64,000 nucleotides of DNA, from NCBI GenBank assembly GCA_900114885.1, contig FOUN01000014.1, positions 17,973-81,972 of the forward strand, in the 5' to 3' direction. Below the pieces are notes generated by a model. The model made no database searches, was not told the DNA's origin, and worked only from the letters and a program-made list of their open reading frames with translations. Origin of the DNA: Psychrobacillus psychrodurans (GTDB lineage: Bacteria > Bacillota > Bacilli > Bacillales_A > Planococcaceae). Below are positions 50,800 to 59,626 of this stretch, in pieces. Position 1 is the first letter of the stretch; each line of letters opens with the position of its first letter. The position numbers and the translations under genes were made by a program.

Positions 50800-50930
50800 G
50801 ACAACTGCATGCAAATGCCCTGCCTTAGTAGAAAATAGACGAAAACGCAACGTCGTGTGGACTCGTCTATATGACTCGTTACCTGCGAGCCTCGGGCTAA
50901 CATGACGTTGGTCGCTAAGTCATTCCATAG
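50800..50930. repeat. Palindromic intergenic repeat, copy B
   Basis: A more GC-rich block in the 400-base gap between the divergent DUF4183 genes, with GCAACGTCGTGTGG near the left and ATGACGTTGGTCGCT near the right, the same two signatures as the block at 23330-23460. No gene is seen in the gap. Confidence 0.5.
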
Positions 50931-51013
50931 TTCTATTGTCAATCAGTGGAGGATGAAGAAATCCTAACTGATTGAAATTTTACTTTATTTCAGTTGGTAG
51001 GAGGAGGGAAGTA

Positions 51014-51373
51014 ATGAAAAACCAACCGTACGTCCCGCGGAAAGCGACTGCACATTTTTCGCAGCCTTTAATCATTCCGATAATGGTAAACAGACCAGAG
51101 TCCAAAGTAATTAGTCATAAAGAGGTTATTACAACTGAATTTTTTGTGTTATCCGATGGTATCAAGAAAGTATATACAGAGAAAGACGCTATTGCTGATT
51201 ATGGAATTCAACGAATTATGAATCCAGTAAGTGTTTCCTATATGAATCTTTTTATTAACGGGATTTTACAACCAAAAGTTAATTATCAAGTAACCGAAGG
51301 AATACTCATTCTATTGACAGAGGATGTACCTGAAAAGGGGTGTCCGATTATTCTTCAAATGATTCGAATTTAA
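51014..51373 (+). CDS. DUF4183 protein, copy 2
   Basis: A 119-residue protein with the core S-V-S-Y-M-N-L-F-I-N-G-I-L-Q-P-x-x-x-Y and V-P-E-K-G-C-P-I-I-L-Q, as in copy 1 but with a different, more basic N terminus. ATG 51014 follows GGAGGAGGG. It precedes a glycosyltransferase gene by about 70 bases, consistent with a surface or spore protein that is glycosylated or displayed there. Confidence 0.87.
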   Translation: MKNQPYVPRKATAHFSQPLIIPIMVNRPESKVISHKEVITTEFFVLSDGIKKVYTEKDAIADYGIQRIMNPVSVSYMNLFINGILQPKVNYQVTEGILILLTEDVPEKGCPIILQMIRI

Positions 51374-51442
51374 TCGCCCACACATTATGGAGTTAATAGA
51401 AATATGTATAGAACATGCGGTTAAAACGGGGAGATGTATAAT

Positions 51443-52696
51443 TTGAAAATCTTGCTAGCCACATATTGGTCTATTCCTCATTTGGGTGGGGTTTGGAACT
51501 ATATGGTTCAATTGAAAAAGAAGTTAGAGCAGCTTGGGCATGAAGTCCATATGCTTGGATATGATGAAGACAATTTGAATATCCATATGATTGGTTCAGA
51601 TAAAAAGGTGCCAAGAGACAAGTTGCTACCTTTACTTCAAGCCAAAATTAACAAAGATAATTATCCTGAAATTTATGAAAACAAATTAGTTGAATACACA
51701 GAGTTCCAACGATATATTTTTGAATTAGGAACAGCTTACTTTGGCTTAGAAGATTATGATTTGATACACACACAGGATGTTATTTCAACAGCCTGTATCG
51801 ATCGAATTCGTCCCAAGCATGTTCCGTTAGTTGCTACTTTACACGGTTCTGTCGCGCATGAAATCCATCATCAATTAACGACTATTCATAAAACACCTAA
51901 TTCTTACATTGCCAGAGCGTATTACGATGATCTAGAACAACTTGGAGCGGGTACAGCAGAAAAAACTATCGTAGCGAACAATTGGTTGAGAAACATATTA
52001 ATCGACGAATTCAAAGTGGCAGAGGAACAGATACGAGTACTCCATTATGGTTTTGACACAGAAAGCTTTATAAAACAAATGAAAGTAAAAACACTTATTA
52101 CACCACCCAAAAATAAAAAAGTAATCATCTATACTGGAAGGCTTACTGACCTAAAAGGAATTAAATATTTGTTAGATGCTTTAGGAAAACTAAAAAAGGA
52201 ACGTCAAGATTGGGTTTGCTGGATAGTTGGGTCGGGCGATGGAGAATCTAAACTTCGAGTTAAAAGCAAAGTGCTTGGGCTAGATGATTACGTGCAGTTT
52301 TTAGGAAAACGTGAAGATGTTCCAGCTTTATTGGGGAAGGCCGATATTTATGTATTGCCTACGCTGTTAGAAAATCAGCCATTATCATTAATCGAAGCAC
52401 AAATTGCAGGTAAGGCAACAATTGTTAGCGAAGTTGGAGGTCTACCAGAAATGGTGCAACATAAGGTAACGGGTATATTGACACCTCCTGGGGATTCTAA
52501 TGCGTTGTTTGAAAACTTAAATTTACTTCTAAGTGATGAACAGCTACGAAAGAAACTGGGAATGAATGCGAAAAAGTGGGGTATGACGCACTGGTCTATC
52601 GATCAAGGGATGAAAAGTTTGCTAGAAGTTTATAATGAGGTTGTTTCAATGAGGAAGAATGGTGACGAAGATGACTCGAATAATCCAATACATTAA
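51443..52696 (+). CDS. GT4-family glycosyltransferase
   Basis: A 417-residue GT-B enzyme: N-terminal A-T-Y-W-S-I-P-H-L-G-G-V-W-N-Y-M, a T-L-H-G-S acceptor-site segment near residue 130, I-Y-T-G-R-L-T-D-L-K-G donor-binding motif, and the E-x7-E-like N-Q-P-L-S-L-I-E-A-Q near 315. The fold and motifs fit CAZy family 4. The start is TTG 51443 with GGGGAG at normal distance. It is probably part of a surface-glycan cluster with downstream SDR genes. The transferred sugar is unknown. Confidence 0.92.
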   Translation: MKILLATYWSIPHLGGVWNYMVQLKKKLEQLGHEVHMLGYDEDNLNIHMIGSDKKVPRDKLLPLLQAKINKDNYPEIYENKLVEYTEFQRYIFELGTAYFGLEDYDLIHTQDVISTACIDRIRPKHVPLVATLHGSVAHEIHHQLTTIHKTPNSYIARAYYDDLEQLGAGTAEKTIVANNWLRNILIDEFKVAEEQIRVLHYGFDTESFIKQMKVKTLITPPKNKKVIIYTGRLTDLKGIKYLLDALGKLKKERQDWVCWIVGSGDGESKLRVKSKVLGLDDYVQFLGKREDVPALLGKADIYVLPTLLENQPLSLIEAQIAGKATIVSEVGGLPEMVQHKVTGILTPPGDSNALFENLNLLLSDEQLRKKLGMNAKKWGMTHWSIDQGMKSLLEVYNEVVSMRKNGDEDDSNNPIH

Positions 52697-53312
52697 ACTT
52701 TTTTTTCTAGCATTATTCTATAAATGTAAGACTTGGTGGGAGGGCATCTGGAGTTCTAAAGAATTCAATACAATATCAGAAAAACCAAAAGAAGATACTA
52801 TCGTGTCTTCGGAGAATTACAAGTCGAGATTTGCTAATGAGGGAATAAATTCAGAAGTAGCAATAGTTAAAGAGATTTGGAATCAGATAGATAGTTCGCT
52901 TCCGGAGGGGGTAAAGTATCCTAATAACTCCACTATCAACCTCTTTAAGCCAATGAAATCAGATTACTACAATTTGTTGTTTCCTTACTCACCAACTACT
53001 CCAAATTTATTTGTGGATCGTTCAATATGGACAGATATTCTGAGTCATTTGCCAGAGGGGTACGAGATTCCTCCAAATGTAACAATAAAATTAATGAAGC
53101 CGATGAGTAGTGAATATTACGAGAATATTTTCACTTCCTCAAAAGCAAATACGAAAGTGTTTGTAGATAATCGTGTTTGGGAAGAAATTATGAAGAATTT
53201 ACCTAACACATATATGATTCCTAACTTTCAAACAAATATAAGTGTGTGGACTAAAAGACAGAACATGGCTTCCCCAATAATTATGAAACACCAATTTAGC
53301 AAAATTTCATAA
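52671..53312 (+). CDS. Three-repeat protein of unknown function in the glycan cluster
   Basis: A 213-residue protein that overlaps the glycosyltransferase gene by 26 bases. After a hydrophobic N-terminal helix (residues 5-17) it contains three copies of a 50-residue unit, with I-W/V-W at 69-70, 119-120 and 169-170, L-P at 77, 127 and 177, K-P-M at 93 and 143 and S-x-Y-Y. The third copy is truncated. It is probably membrane-anchored. No family is recognised. It may be an accessory to the transferase. Confidence 0.75.
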   Translation: MTRIIQYIKLFFLALFYKCKTWWEGIWSSKEFNTISEKPKEDTIVSSENYKSRFANEGINSEVAIVKEIWNQIDSSLPEGVKYPNNSTINLFKPMKSDYYNLLFPYSPTTPNLFVDRSIWTDILSHLPEGYEIPPNVTIKLMKPMSSEYYENIFTSSKANTKVFVDNRVWEEIMKNLPNTYMIPNFQTNISVWTKRQNMASPIIMKHQFSKIS

Positions 53313-53326
53313 AAATATATCCTTAG

Positions 53327-53360
53327 ATGAATGATTCTTTTAAGATTCATTCATTTTTTT
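53327..53360 (+). terminator. Rho-independent terminator
   Basis: ATGAATGA pairs with TTCATTCAT and is followed by six or more Ts after the repeat-protein gene. Confidence 0.85.
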
Positions 53361-53484
53361 AGTATATTGGGATTCTGCTAATACCAGCATTAGGTAGTGC
53401 TGGACTTTCATTTTTATAAGGCGCATGTCCCCATTTTTCTATTCAACTTGCATATATTATGGAAAAGATAAAAGGAGATTGGAT

Positions 53485-54435
53485 ATGAAAGTAATAGTTT
53501 CAGGGGGGGCGGGCTTCATAGGCTCTCATCTTGTTGATGCACTTATAGACAGAGGTATTGAGGTTTATATTATAGATAATTTGGTTTCTGGACAGAAGGA
53601 AAATGTCAATCCACAAGCACAATTATATATCGTCGATATATGTAGCGAGGAAGCAAGTAAAATCATTATGAATATCCGGCCAGATGCATTTTATCACTTA
53701 GCTGCACAAGCGGATGTTGGAAAATCTGTACAATATCCCAAGTATGATGGGGACGTAAATATTATTGGAACACTAAATATGCTGGAGGCTTGTCGCAAAG
53801 CAAATGTTGGGAAATTTATATTTGCAAGTACCTCAGCTGTATATGGAAATTTAAACAATGAATTACTTTCGGAAGATGAGATCACAGTTCCTGCTTCTTT
53901 TTATGGACTGTCCAAGTTGACTGCAGAGTCTTACATAAGGCTTTTCTATGAGCTTTATAGACAATCATATACAATTTTAAGGTATGCCAATGTATATGGT
54001 CCAAGGCAACTTCCTAAAGGGGAAGGTGGAGTTGTGTCTGTATTTTTCGATCGACTTCGAAAAGGTGGTCATATCAATGTGCATGGCGATGGAAAGCAAA
54101 CGAGGGATTTTATATACGTCAAGGATATTGTTACTGCCAATATTGCAGCGCTGGAGAATGGTGACCAAGAAACGATCCAAGTAAGTACATCACAAAGGAC
54201 TTCTATCAATGAAATACTATCTTATTTAACAGACATTCACGGAATTTCCATTCTAAGAGAATTTACTGCACCAAGAGAAGGGGATATTAAGCATAGCTGC
54301 TTATGCAATAAAAAAGCTACTAATCTTTTAAGCTGGAAGCCACTCTATACAATTGAAGATGGATTAAAAGAAACATATGAGTTTCACCAACATGACATGA
54401 CTAGCGCATATTTAGAGAGTGAGCAAATGGGATGA
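53485..54435 (+). CDS. NAD-dependent epimerase/dehydratase (UDP-glucose 4-epimerase-like)
   Basis: A 316-residue extended SDR: G-G-A-G-F-I-G-S-H-L near the N terminus, H-L-A-A-Q-A-D-V, S-T-S-A-V-Y-G-N, Y-G-L-S-K with catalytic Tyr-Lys, and R-Y-A-N-V-Y-G-P-R-Q, T-R-D-F-I-Y-V-K-D. It is typical for UDP-sugar 4-epimerases or related enzymes. ATG 53485 follows AAAAGGAG. It overlaps the next SDR gene by four bases, so the two act together in surface sugar synthesis. Confidence 0.9.
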   Translation: MKVIVSGGAGFIGSHLVDALIDRGIEVYIIDNLVSGQKENVNPQAQLYIVDICSEEASKIIMNIRPDAFYHLAAQADVGKSVQYPKYDGDVNIIGTLNMLEACRKANVGKFIFASTSAVYGNLNNELLSEDEITVPASFYGLSKLTAESYIRLFYELYRQSYTILRYANVYGPRQLPKGEGGVVSVFFDRLRKGGHINVHGDGKQTRDFIYVKDIVTANIAALENGDQETIQVSTSQRTSINEILSYLTDIHGISILREFTAPREGDIKHSCLCNKKATNLLSWKPLYTIEDGLKETYEFHQHDMTSAYLESEQMG

Positions 54436-55331
54436 CTAAGCAAAAATTAATAATAACAGGTGCAACAGGTTTTACAGGTATTCATGCATGTCGTTATTTC
54501 CAGCAAGCAGGCTACGAAGTAATTGGCGTTTCCAGACAACAATCCAAAATAGAAAACAATCAAGTCCATTTCGAGTCATGTGACTTAACCAATAAAGAAG
54601 AATTAACAGATCTGATACAAAGGAATAAACCAGACAGAGTGCTTCATTTGGCTGGTCAAAATCATGTGCCCTCTTCCTGGTCAAATCCAATTGCCTCATT
54701 AGAAACAAATACAATATCGACTGCCTATTTACTGGAAGCTATTCGCCAGCAAACTCCAAACTGTAAAGTCCTAGTCGTTGGGTCAGCACTTCAATTTGAT
54801 GTAAATGACATTACAACCCTGGATCACCCATATAGCTTGAGTAAAACCCTACAAGTATTGGTAGCACAATCATGGGAATTATTATATGAAATGAATATTG
54901 TTATTGCTAAGCCTTCGAATTTAATAGGTCCAGGAAAATCCAACGGTGTTTGCTCCATTTTAGCTAGAAAGGTAGCAGAAATGGAATTCCTCGGAGCAGA
55001 AAAAGTACTTACGGTGAATAATTTATTGGCACAACGGGATTTTCTCGATGTCCGTGACGCAGTTTGCGGATATGAAATTCTATTTCAAAAGGGTCAATCA
55101 GGTAGTATGCATGATATGAATTCGGGATTGCCTAGATATTTAAAAGAAATTACTAGTAGTTTACAGGCTATTTCGAGCATTGATTTCACTGTAGAGTCTG
55201 TAGAAGACAAATTAGAAGAGAAAATAAGTAAACTTCCTTCAGATCTCTTATTAGAAAATATGCCAGCTTTAATCCCATTTGAAAAATCTATAGAGGATAT
55301 TCTAAATTATCAGCGTAGTTTACTGCGATAG
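54432..55331 (+). CDS. NAD-dependent epimerase/dehydratase, RmlD/GMD-like
   Basis: A 299-residue extended SDR: G-A-T-G-F-T-G-I-H-A near the start, H-L-A-G-Q-N-H-V, V-G-S-A-L-Q-F in place of the usual S-S-x-x-V-Y-G, Y-S-L-S-K with Tyr-Lys, K-P-S-N-L-I-G-P-G and Q-R-D-F-L-D-V-R-D. The C-terminal part fits GDP-6-deoxymannose or similar reductases. It overlaps the epimerase gene by ATGA, so it is translationally coupled. The product sugar is unknown. Confidence 0.88.
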   Translation: MTKQKLIITGATGFTGIHACRYFQQAGYEVIGVSRQQSKIENNQVHFESCDLTNKEELTDLIQRNKPDRVLHLAGQNHVPSSWSNPIASLETNTISTAYLLEAIRQQTPNCKVLVVGSALQFDVNDITTLDHPYSLSKTLQVLVAQSWELLYEMNIVIAKPSNLIGPGKSNGVCSILARKVAEMEFLGAEKVLTVNNLLAQRDFLDVRDAVCGYEILFQKGQSGSMHDMNSGLPRYLKEITSSLQAISSIDFTVESVEDKLEEKISKLPSDLLLENMPALIPFEKSIEDILNYQRSLLR

Positions 55332-55369
55332 GTGGTAGAATCTAAAAGTGAAGCTATTTCGTTAGCGTT

Positions 55370-55400
55370 GCTCATGAACTTAACTGGTTCATGAGCTTTT
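55370..55400 (+). terminator. Rho-independent terminator of the SDR pair
   Basis: GCTCATGAAC pairs with GTTCATGAGC and is followed by TTTT. Confidence 0.85.
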
Positions 55401-55591
55401 CATTGTCTTTTATTATCCAAAAAGGAAATTGTATTGTTATGCTATTTCCTGTTATGGGGCATAGAAGTTTTTGAGGTTTGACCAAATTTAATTGGACAAA
55501 AGCGATTAACCCAAAAGGAAGCCAATAAGAAATTGTTTCCCGGGAAATAATAAAGTCGAGTTATGTTATATTTTTTACAGGAGGGATGAAC

Positions 55592-56113
55592 GTGGCTAAC
55601 TATACATACGAACAGCCTATTGATATTGAGGAGACTCCGAAAACCTCTGTTTACAATGAAAACGGAGAAATCGTGTATATATTTCAACGATATTATTCCA
55701 ATGGTTTAAAGAAGCGATTAGATAAAATAATGGATTACCGTTACTTTCTTTGGTATAACGTTTACGATACAAATGGTGAATTAAAATGTATGTGTAAAAA
55801 AGTATCTCGCAAAGGAAAAGTTTATTTTGAAGCATTTGACTATAACGAACAGAAGAAATACATAGTTGCGTATGATAAGTGGAAAGAGCTAGTGCCAGAC
55901 TTATTAATTACAGATGGTAATTTGCAGATTAAATTAGATAAAGAAATAGAAGGTTGGTCTAAATTTTTCTATAATGACAATGAAATCGCAAGGTGGAAAG
56001 CGAGTCTCGACAAGGTTTTTAAAATTCAACTTGAAGTGAATGACAATACTCCTGTAAATAACGCAGCATTCTTTATCGCAATTAGTCAGTGTGCTTTGTT
56101 TATAGGTTCCTAA
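55592..56113 (+). CDS. Tubby C-terminal-like / LURP-one-like domain protein
   Basis: A 173-residue protein made mostly of short beta strands with alternating Y, F and K, and V-Y-N-E-N-G-E-I-V-Y-I, V-Y-D-T-N-G-E-L-K-C-M-C-K, repeated in the same register. This suggests a tubby/LURP-one-like beta barrel, as annotated in several Bacillus proteins. The C terminus is hydrophobic (A-A-F-F-I-A-I). The start is taken as GTG 55592, since AGGAGGG abuts ATG 55586. Function unknown. Confidence 0.55.
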   Translation: MANYTYEQPIDIEETPKTSVYNENGEIVYIFQRYYSNGLKKRLDKIMDYRYFLWYNVYDTNGELKCMCKKVSRKGKVYFEAFDYNEQKKYIVAYDKWKELVPDLLITDGNLQIKLDKEIEGWSKFFYNDNEIARWKASLDKVFKIQLEVNDNTPVNNAAFFIAISQCALFIGS

Positions 56114-56117
56114 AATA

Positions 56118-56160
56118 AATGTGTGTGAAGTTTTCAAGTCGAAAACTCCATGCATTTTTT
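56118..56160 (+). terminator. Rho-independent terminator
   Basis: GAAGTTTTC / GAAAACTCC with further pairing of AATG and CATT, then TTTTTT, after the tubby-like gene. Confidence 0.7.
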
Positions 56161-56182
56161 ATTATATAAATGCAAATTATTT

Positions 56183-56200
56183 TACATCGTACACGATGTA
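56183..56200 (+). promoter_or_regulatory. OhrR operator candidate 1
   Basis: TACATCGT-AC-ACGATGTA is a perfect dyad 55 bases before the ohr start. It resembles MarR-type operators and fits the OhrR regulator encoded next door. Confidence 0.65.
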
Positions 56201-56218
56201 GTTTACTGTAATGAATAT

Positions 56219-56230
56219 ATCGTAGACGAT
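56219..56230 (+). promoter_or_regulatory. OhrR operator candidate 2
   Basis: ATCGT-AG-ACGAT repeats the core of the first dyad 36 bases downstream, centre to centre about 33 bases, just ahead of the GGAGGATG ribosome site. Confidence 0.6.
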
Positions 56231-56252
56231 TAAAATAGAAGGAGGATGTAAT

Positions 56253-56672
56253 ATGAGAACATTATACGAAACAACTATTGTAAACACAGGTGGTCGACAA
56301 GGTGAGGTACATTCACTAGATAATATATTTTATTTGGATATTGCTAAACCACAAGCATTAGGTGGAGAAGCAACTACTGCATCAAACCCAGAACAGCTTT
56401 TTGCTGCAGGCTATAGTTCATGCTTTAATAGTGCTTTAGAGCTAGTGCTCGAACATGATAAAGTAAAAGTAGAAAAGAGTGAAGTTACTGCAACTATTTC
56501 ATTAATCACCGATAACGAAAACGGTGGCGTGAAGTTAGCTGCTAAGCTAGAGGTTGAAATTTTTGGCTTAGACGATGAGCTAAAAGAAAAATATGTAAAA
56601 AAAGCGCATGACTATTGCCCGTATTCTAAAGCAGTAAAAAACTCCATTGATGTAGAAATAATCGTATTATAA
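56253..56672 (+). CDS. ohr: Organic hydroperoxide resistance protein Ohr
   Basis: A 139-residue OsmC/Ohr-family thiol peroxidase: catalytic Cys57 in Y-S-S-C-F-N-S-A and resolving Cys122 in D-Y-C-P-Y-S-K, with G-G-x-x-x-x-x-N-P-E-Q-L-F-A-A-G near 37-53. It reduces organic hydroperoxides with lipoylated partners. GGAGGATG precedes ATG 56253. It is followed by its regulator ohrR and a glutathione-peroxidase-like gene, forming a peroxide operon. Confidence 0.96.
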   Translation: MRTLYETTIVNTGGRQGEVHSLDNIFYLDIAKPQALGGEATTASNPEQLFAAGYSSCFNSALELVLEHDKVKVEKSEVTATISLITDNENGGVKLAAKLEVEIFGLDDELKEKYVKKAHDYCPYSKAVKNSIDVEIIVL

Positions 56673-56696
56673 ATAAATCTTTTAGGTGTGATTTTT

Positions 56697-57134
56697 TTGA
56701 ACAAACCTTCCAAATTGGAACAACAGCTATGCTTCGAGGTATACAAAGCATCTAGTAATTTTTCAAAACTATATGCCCAAACTTTAGAACAATTTCATTT
56801 AACATTCTCGCAATATCTAGTACTTCTCACGCTATGGGAACAGAATAACTTGTTAGTAAAGGATATCGGAAATCAATTAGGGCTTGGGATTGGAACATTG
56901 AATCCTATTATCAACCGTATGATCAGTAATGGATGGCTTAACAAACAGCAGTCTGATAAGGATCGACGAGCATTCGTTATTTCGTTGACGGAAAAGTCTC
57001 TAGAGCAGGAGAAACCAATCGAACAGGCAATCATAAGTAAAATTACTAGTTGTAATTATTTAGATATTAACGCACAGACTTTAATGACCAATCTAAAAGA
57101 GTTAAATGCAATTCTAAATCAACTTAAGGAGTGA
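56697..57134 (+). CDS. ohrR: OhrR, MarR-family peroxide-sensing repressor
   Basis: A 145-residue winged-helix repressor. The peroxidatic cysteine is in Q-L-C-F-E-V-Y near residue 12, as Cys15 in B. subtilis OhrR, and the DNA-binding region shows L-G-L-G-I-G-T-L-N-P-I-I and the wing D-K-D-R-R-A. A further Cys near residue 119 would allow a two-Cys mechanism. TTG 56697 is used; AGGTG lies eight bases before. It probably binds the dyads upstream of ohr and controls the whole operon. It overlaps nothing but is only nine bases before gpx's ribosome-site context. Confidence 0.93.
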   Translation: MNKPSKLEQQLCFEVYKASSNFSKLYAQTLEQFHLTFSQYLVLLTLWEQNNLLVKDIGNQLGLGIGTLNPIINRMISNGWLNKQQSDKDRRAFVISLTEKSLEQEKPIEQAIISKITSCNYLDINAQTLMTNLKELNAILNQLKE

Positions 57135-57139
57135 GTAAT

Positions 57140-57616
57140 ATGAGCATTTATGATATTAAAGTTAAAAAATCTGATGGCCAAGAGTACGAGTTAAATGAGT
57201 ATAAGGGAAAGCCAATGCTCATCGTCAACACTGCAACTAAATGTGGTCTAAGCGGTCAGTTTGATGGACTTGAAAGAATATATAATGATTATAAGGATGA
57301 TGGGCTCATTGTACTAGGATTCCCTTCAAATCAATTCAAGCAAGAATTAGGTAATGCTGAGGAAGCAGAGCAAGCTTGTCGAATGAGTTATGGCGTCACA
57401 TTTCCAATGCATGAAATGACCAAGCTTAATGGAAAAGATGCGCATCCACTCTTCCAACATTTAACCGCTAACAGTAAAGGGATTTTATCGAAAAATATCA
57501 AATGGAATTTCACTAAATTTCTTGTCGATGAAAAAGGGGAAATCATTAAAAGATATGCACCAACAGATAGCCCAGAATCGATAAAAAAAGACATTGAAAA
57601 AATATTTTCTGAATGA
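57140..57616 (+). CDS. Glutathione peroxidase-family thiol peroxidase (BsaA-like)
   Basis: A 158-residue peroxidase: catalytic Cys35 in T-A-T-K-C-G-L, Gln65 in F-P-S-N-Q-F and the Trp-Asn in K-W-N-F-T-K-F near 121. Lacking selenocysteine, it would work as a Cys-based, thioredoxin-linked peroxidase. AAGGAG precedes ATG 57140, and the start overlaps the ohrR end region. Placement after ohrR puts it under OhrR control and broadens the peroxide range. Confidence 0.94.
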   Translation: MSIYDIKVKKSDGQEYELNEYKGKPMLIVNTATKCGLSGQFDGLERIYNDYKDDGLIVLGFPSNQFKQELGNAEEAEQACRMSYGVTFPMHEMTKLNGKDAHPLFQHLTANSKGILSKNIKWNFTKFLVDEKGEIIKRYAPTDSPESIKKDIEKIFSE

Positions 57617-57619
57617 ATC

Positions 57620-57652
57620 ATAAAACCTGGATATGGAATATTCAGGTTTTAT
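57620..57652 (+). terminator. Rho-independent terminator of the ohr operon
   Basis: AAAACCTG pairs with CAGGTTTT around a 13-base loop, and TAT follows. Confidence 0.8.
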
Positions 57653-57711
57653 ATGTTTAGGATTGAATGTGAAAGGGAATAACAGGGAAAATGATGGAAT
57701 GGGGAGATACA

Positions 57712-58062
57712 ATGGGGAAATTAGTAGAAAAGGAACAAATACTTTTAGCATACTATGTTTGTAACTTCTTAGAAAAAAATGATAAAAACACAGATGAACT
57801 AGGAGAAGTCTTAAAAAAAGCATTAGGCAATAATTTGGAAAGTATTCAGGGTGAACTAAATGATAAAGGTCTACTAAGTGATCATGATCGAATGATAACT
57901 AATGAGGGAATATTATATTTGGACAATATATTACACATTCCATCCGATGCTGTGGAGCGGAACAAATTAGCTTATGTGAAGGATAACCTTTTGACGTATG
58001 AGTTAGAGTTATCTGTTCCTGAAATCAGGGAGTATATTCATAAACATGTAGGTATTGAATAA
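57712..58062 (+). CDS. Hypothetical protein of 116 residues
   Basis: A charged, mostly helical cytoplasmic protein. The early E-K-E-Q-I-L-L-A-Y-Y-V-C-N-F-L-E and L-N-D-K-G-L-L-S-D-H-D-R-M-I-T-N-E-G-I-L-Y suggest a winged-helix-like fold, but no family is recognised. ATG 57712 follows GGGGAG at normal distance. It is a single gene with its own terminator. Confidence 0.65.
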   Translation: MGKLVEKEQILLAYYVCNFLEKNDKNTDELGEVLKKALGNNLESIQGELNDKGLLSDHDRMITNEGILYLDNILHIPSDAVERNKLAYVKDNLLTYELELSVPEIREYIHKHVGIE

Positions 58063-58068
58063 TATATA

Positions 58069-58107
58069 ATGCACGTTGACTTCCAAATAGTCAAACGTGC
58101 ATTTTTG
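58069..58107 (+). terminator. Rho-independent terminator
   Basis: ATGCACGTT-GAC pairs with GTC-AACGTGCAT, followed by TTTT. Confidence 0.88.
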
Positions 58108-58240
58108 TATTACTGGAAAATTGTACGAAATCACCTCAGTTCTTATAGCGTCTGCACTTTTCCTATAAACCTATAGTAGAAATGCATTTTCTATGGTAAG
58201 ATTCTTCTTATCAAAATTTCAAGATAAAGAAGGAGTTGCA

Positions 58241-59626
58241 GTGGTAGTTACTAAAAAAAGCAATTTAGGAGAAAAGTTAAGCCTGTTCACCTTGACTTGG
58301 CCGATTTTTTTGGAAGTATTTTTGTTTATGTTAATGGGAATTGCGGATACATTCATGCTAAGTGCCCTTTCGGATGATGCGGTTTCAGGAGTAGGAGCAG
58401 CAAACCAGTATATTCATATAGCTATCTTAGTACTAGAGGTTGTCGGAAATGGTGCGGCAATTGTTGTTTCTCAATATTTAGGCTCAAAGCGTTATATAGA
58501 AGCATCAAAGATTTCAGGATTGGCAGTAACCCTAAACTTATGTGTGGGGATTCTCCTCAGTATTGGATTCATTCTATTTTCTAAAAGTATGATGGTTGCA
58601 ATGAATCTGCAAGGGGATGTTCTAGTCCATGCTCATCAATATTTGACGATTGTTGGAGGAGCAATTTTTTTACAGGCTATTATTAATGCACTTTCGGCTA
58701 TTATTCGTGTTCATGGTTATACGAAGCAGACAATGTTTGTTTCCCTTGGGATGAATATTTTCCATGTCATAGGAAACTATGCGTTAATTTTTGGGAAATT
58801 TGGATTTCCAGAACTAGGCGTTCAAGGTGCAGCTATTTCATCTGTAGTAAGTCGTTTTTTAGCATTACTTGTATTCTTCTGGCTGTTATACCGAGTGATG
58901 GAGTATCGAGTACAGGTTCACTATTACTTCACTTTGTCCAAAGAGTATATTAAAAAGATTTTACGGATTGGTCTTCCATCTGCATTTGAACAGATTTTAT
59001 ACCAAGGCTGTCAAATTGTATTCTTATACTACGTTACCTATTTAGGAGCAGAATCATTGGCAGCTAGGCAATATGCTGTGAATATTTCGATGTTCACGTA
59101 CTTATTTGCTATTGCAATTGGAATGGGAACAGCGATAATTGTCGGACGATTGGTAGGAGCAAATGAAAAAGATGAAGCATATAAATCAGTTTGGTTTAGT
59201 GTGAAATGGGCCATAGTTTTTACTGTAACAATGGTAACAATCGTTATCATTCTACGTTATCCACTTATGGGGTTATTTACTGACAATACACAAATTATCA
59301 AAATAGGTGCATCTGTGTTACTACTAAGTTTTGTATTAGAAACAGGACGAACGATAAATATAGTGATTATCAATTCATTACGTGCTGCAGGTGATGCAAC
59401 TTTTCCGGTTATTATGGGTGCTCTATCTATGGTGATGATGAGTTTGCCATTGGGCTATTTTTTGATTTTTGTATTGGATTTAGGTTTAGCGGGAGTTTGG
59501 CTAGCAATAGCAGCAGATGAATGGACTCGTGCTACAATTATGTACTTTAGATGGAAAAGTAGGCGCTGGGAAAGATTTGCACTCGTACACCCAAAAGTGG
59601 AGGAAGATGGATTAAGAGATAACTAG
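58241..59626 (+). CDS. MATE-family efflux transporter
   Basis: A 461-residue protein with twelve hydrophobic segments and MATE features: early T-W-P-I-F-L-E, G-V-G-A-A-N-Q, and in the second half G-L-P-S-A-F-E-Q-I-L-Y-Q and A-A-R-Q-Y-A-V-N-I. The start is GTG 58241, with AAGGAG five bases before. It exchanges drugs or metabolites for Na+ or H+. The gene is single, and substrates are unknown. Confidence 0.9.
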   Translation: MVVTKKSNLGEKLSLFTLTWPIFLEVFLFMLMGIADTFMLSALSDDAVSGVGAANQYIHIAILVLEVVGNGAAIVVSQYLGSKRYIEASKISGLAVTLNLCVGILLSIGFILFSKSMMVAMNLQGDVLVHAHQYLTIVGGAIFLQAIINALSAIIRVHGYTKQTMFVSLGMNIFHVIGNYALIFGKFGFPELGVQGAAISSVVSRFLALLVFFWLLYRVMEYRVQVHYYFTLSKEYIKKILRIGLPSAFEQILYQGCQIVFLYYVTYLGAESLAARQYAVNISMFTYLFAIAIGMGTAIIVGRLVGANEKDEAYKSVWFSVKWAIVFTVTMVTIVIILRYPLMGLFTDNTQIIKIGASVLLLSFVLETGRTINIVIINSLRAAGDATFPVIMGALSMVMMSLPLGYFLIFVLDLGLAGVWLAIAADEWTRATIMYFRWKSRRWERFALVHPKVEEDGLRDN

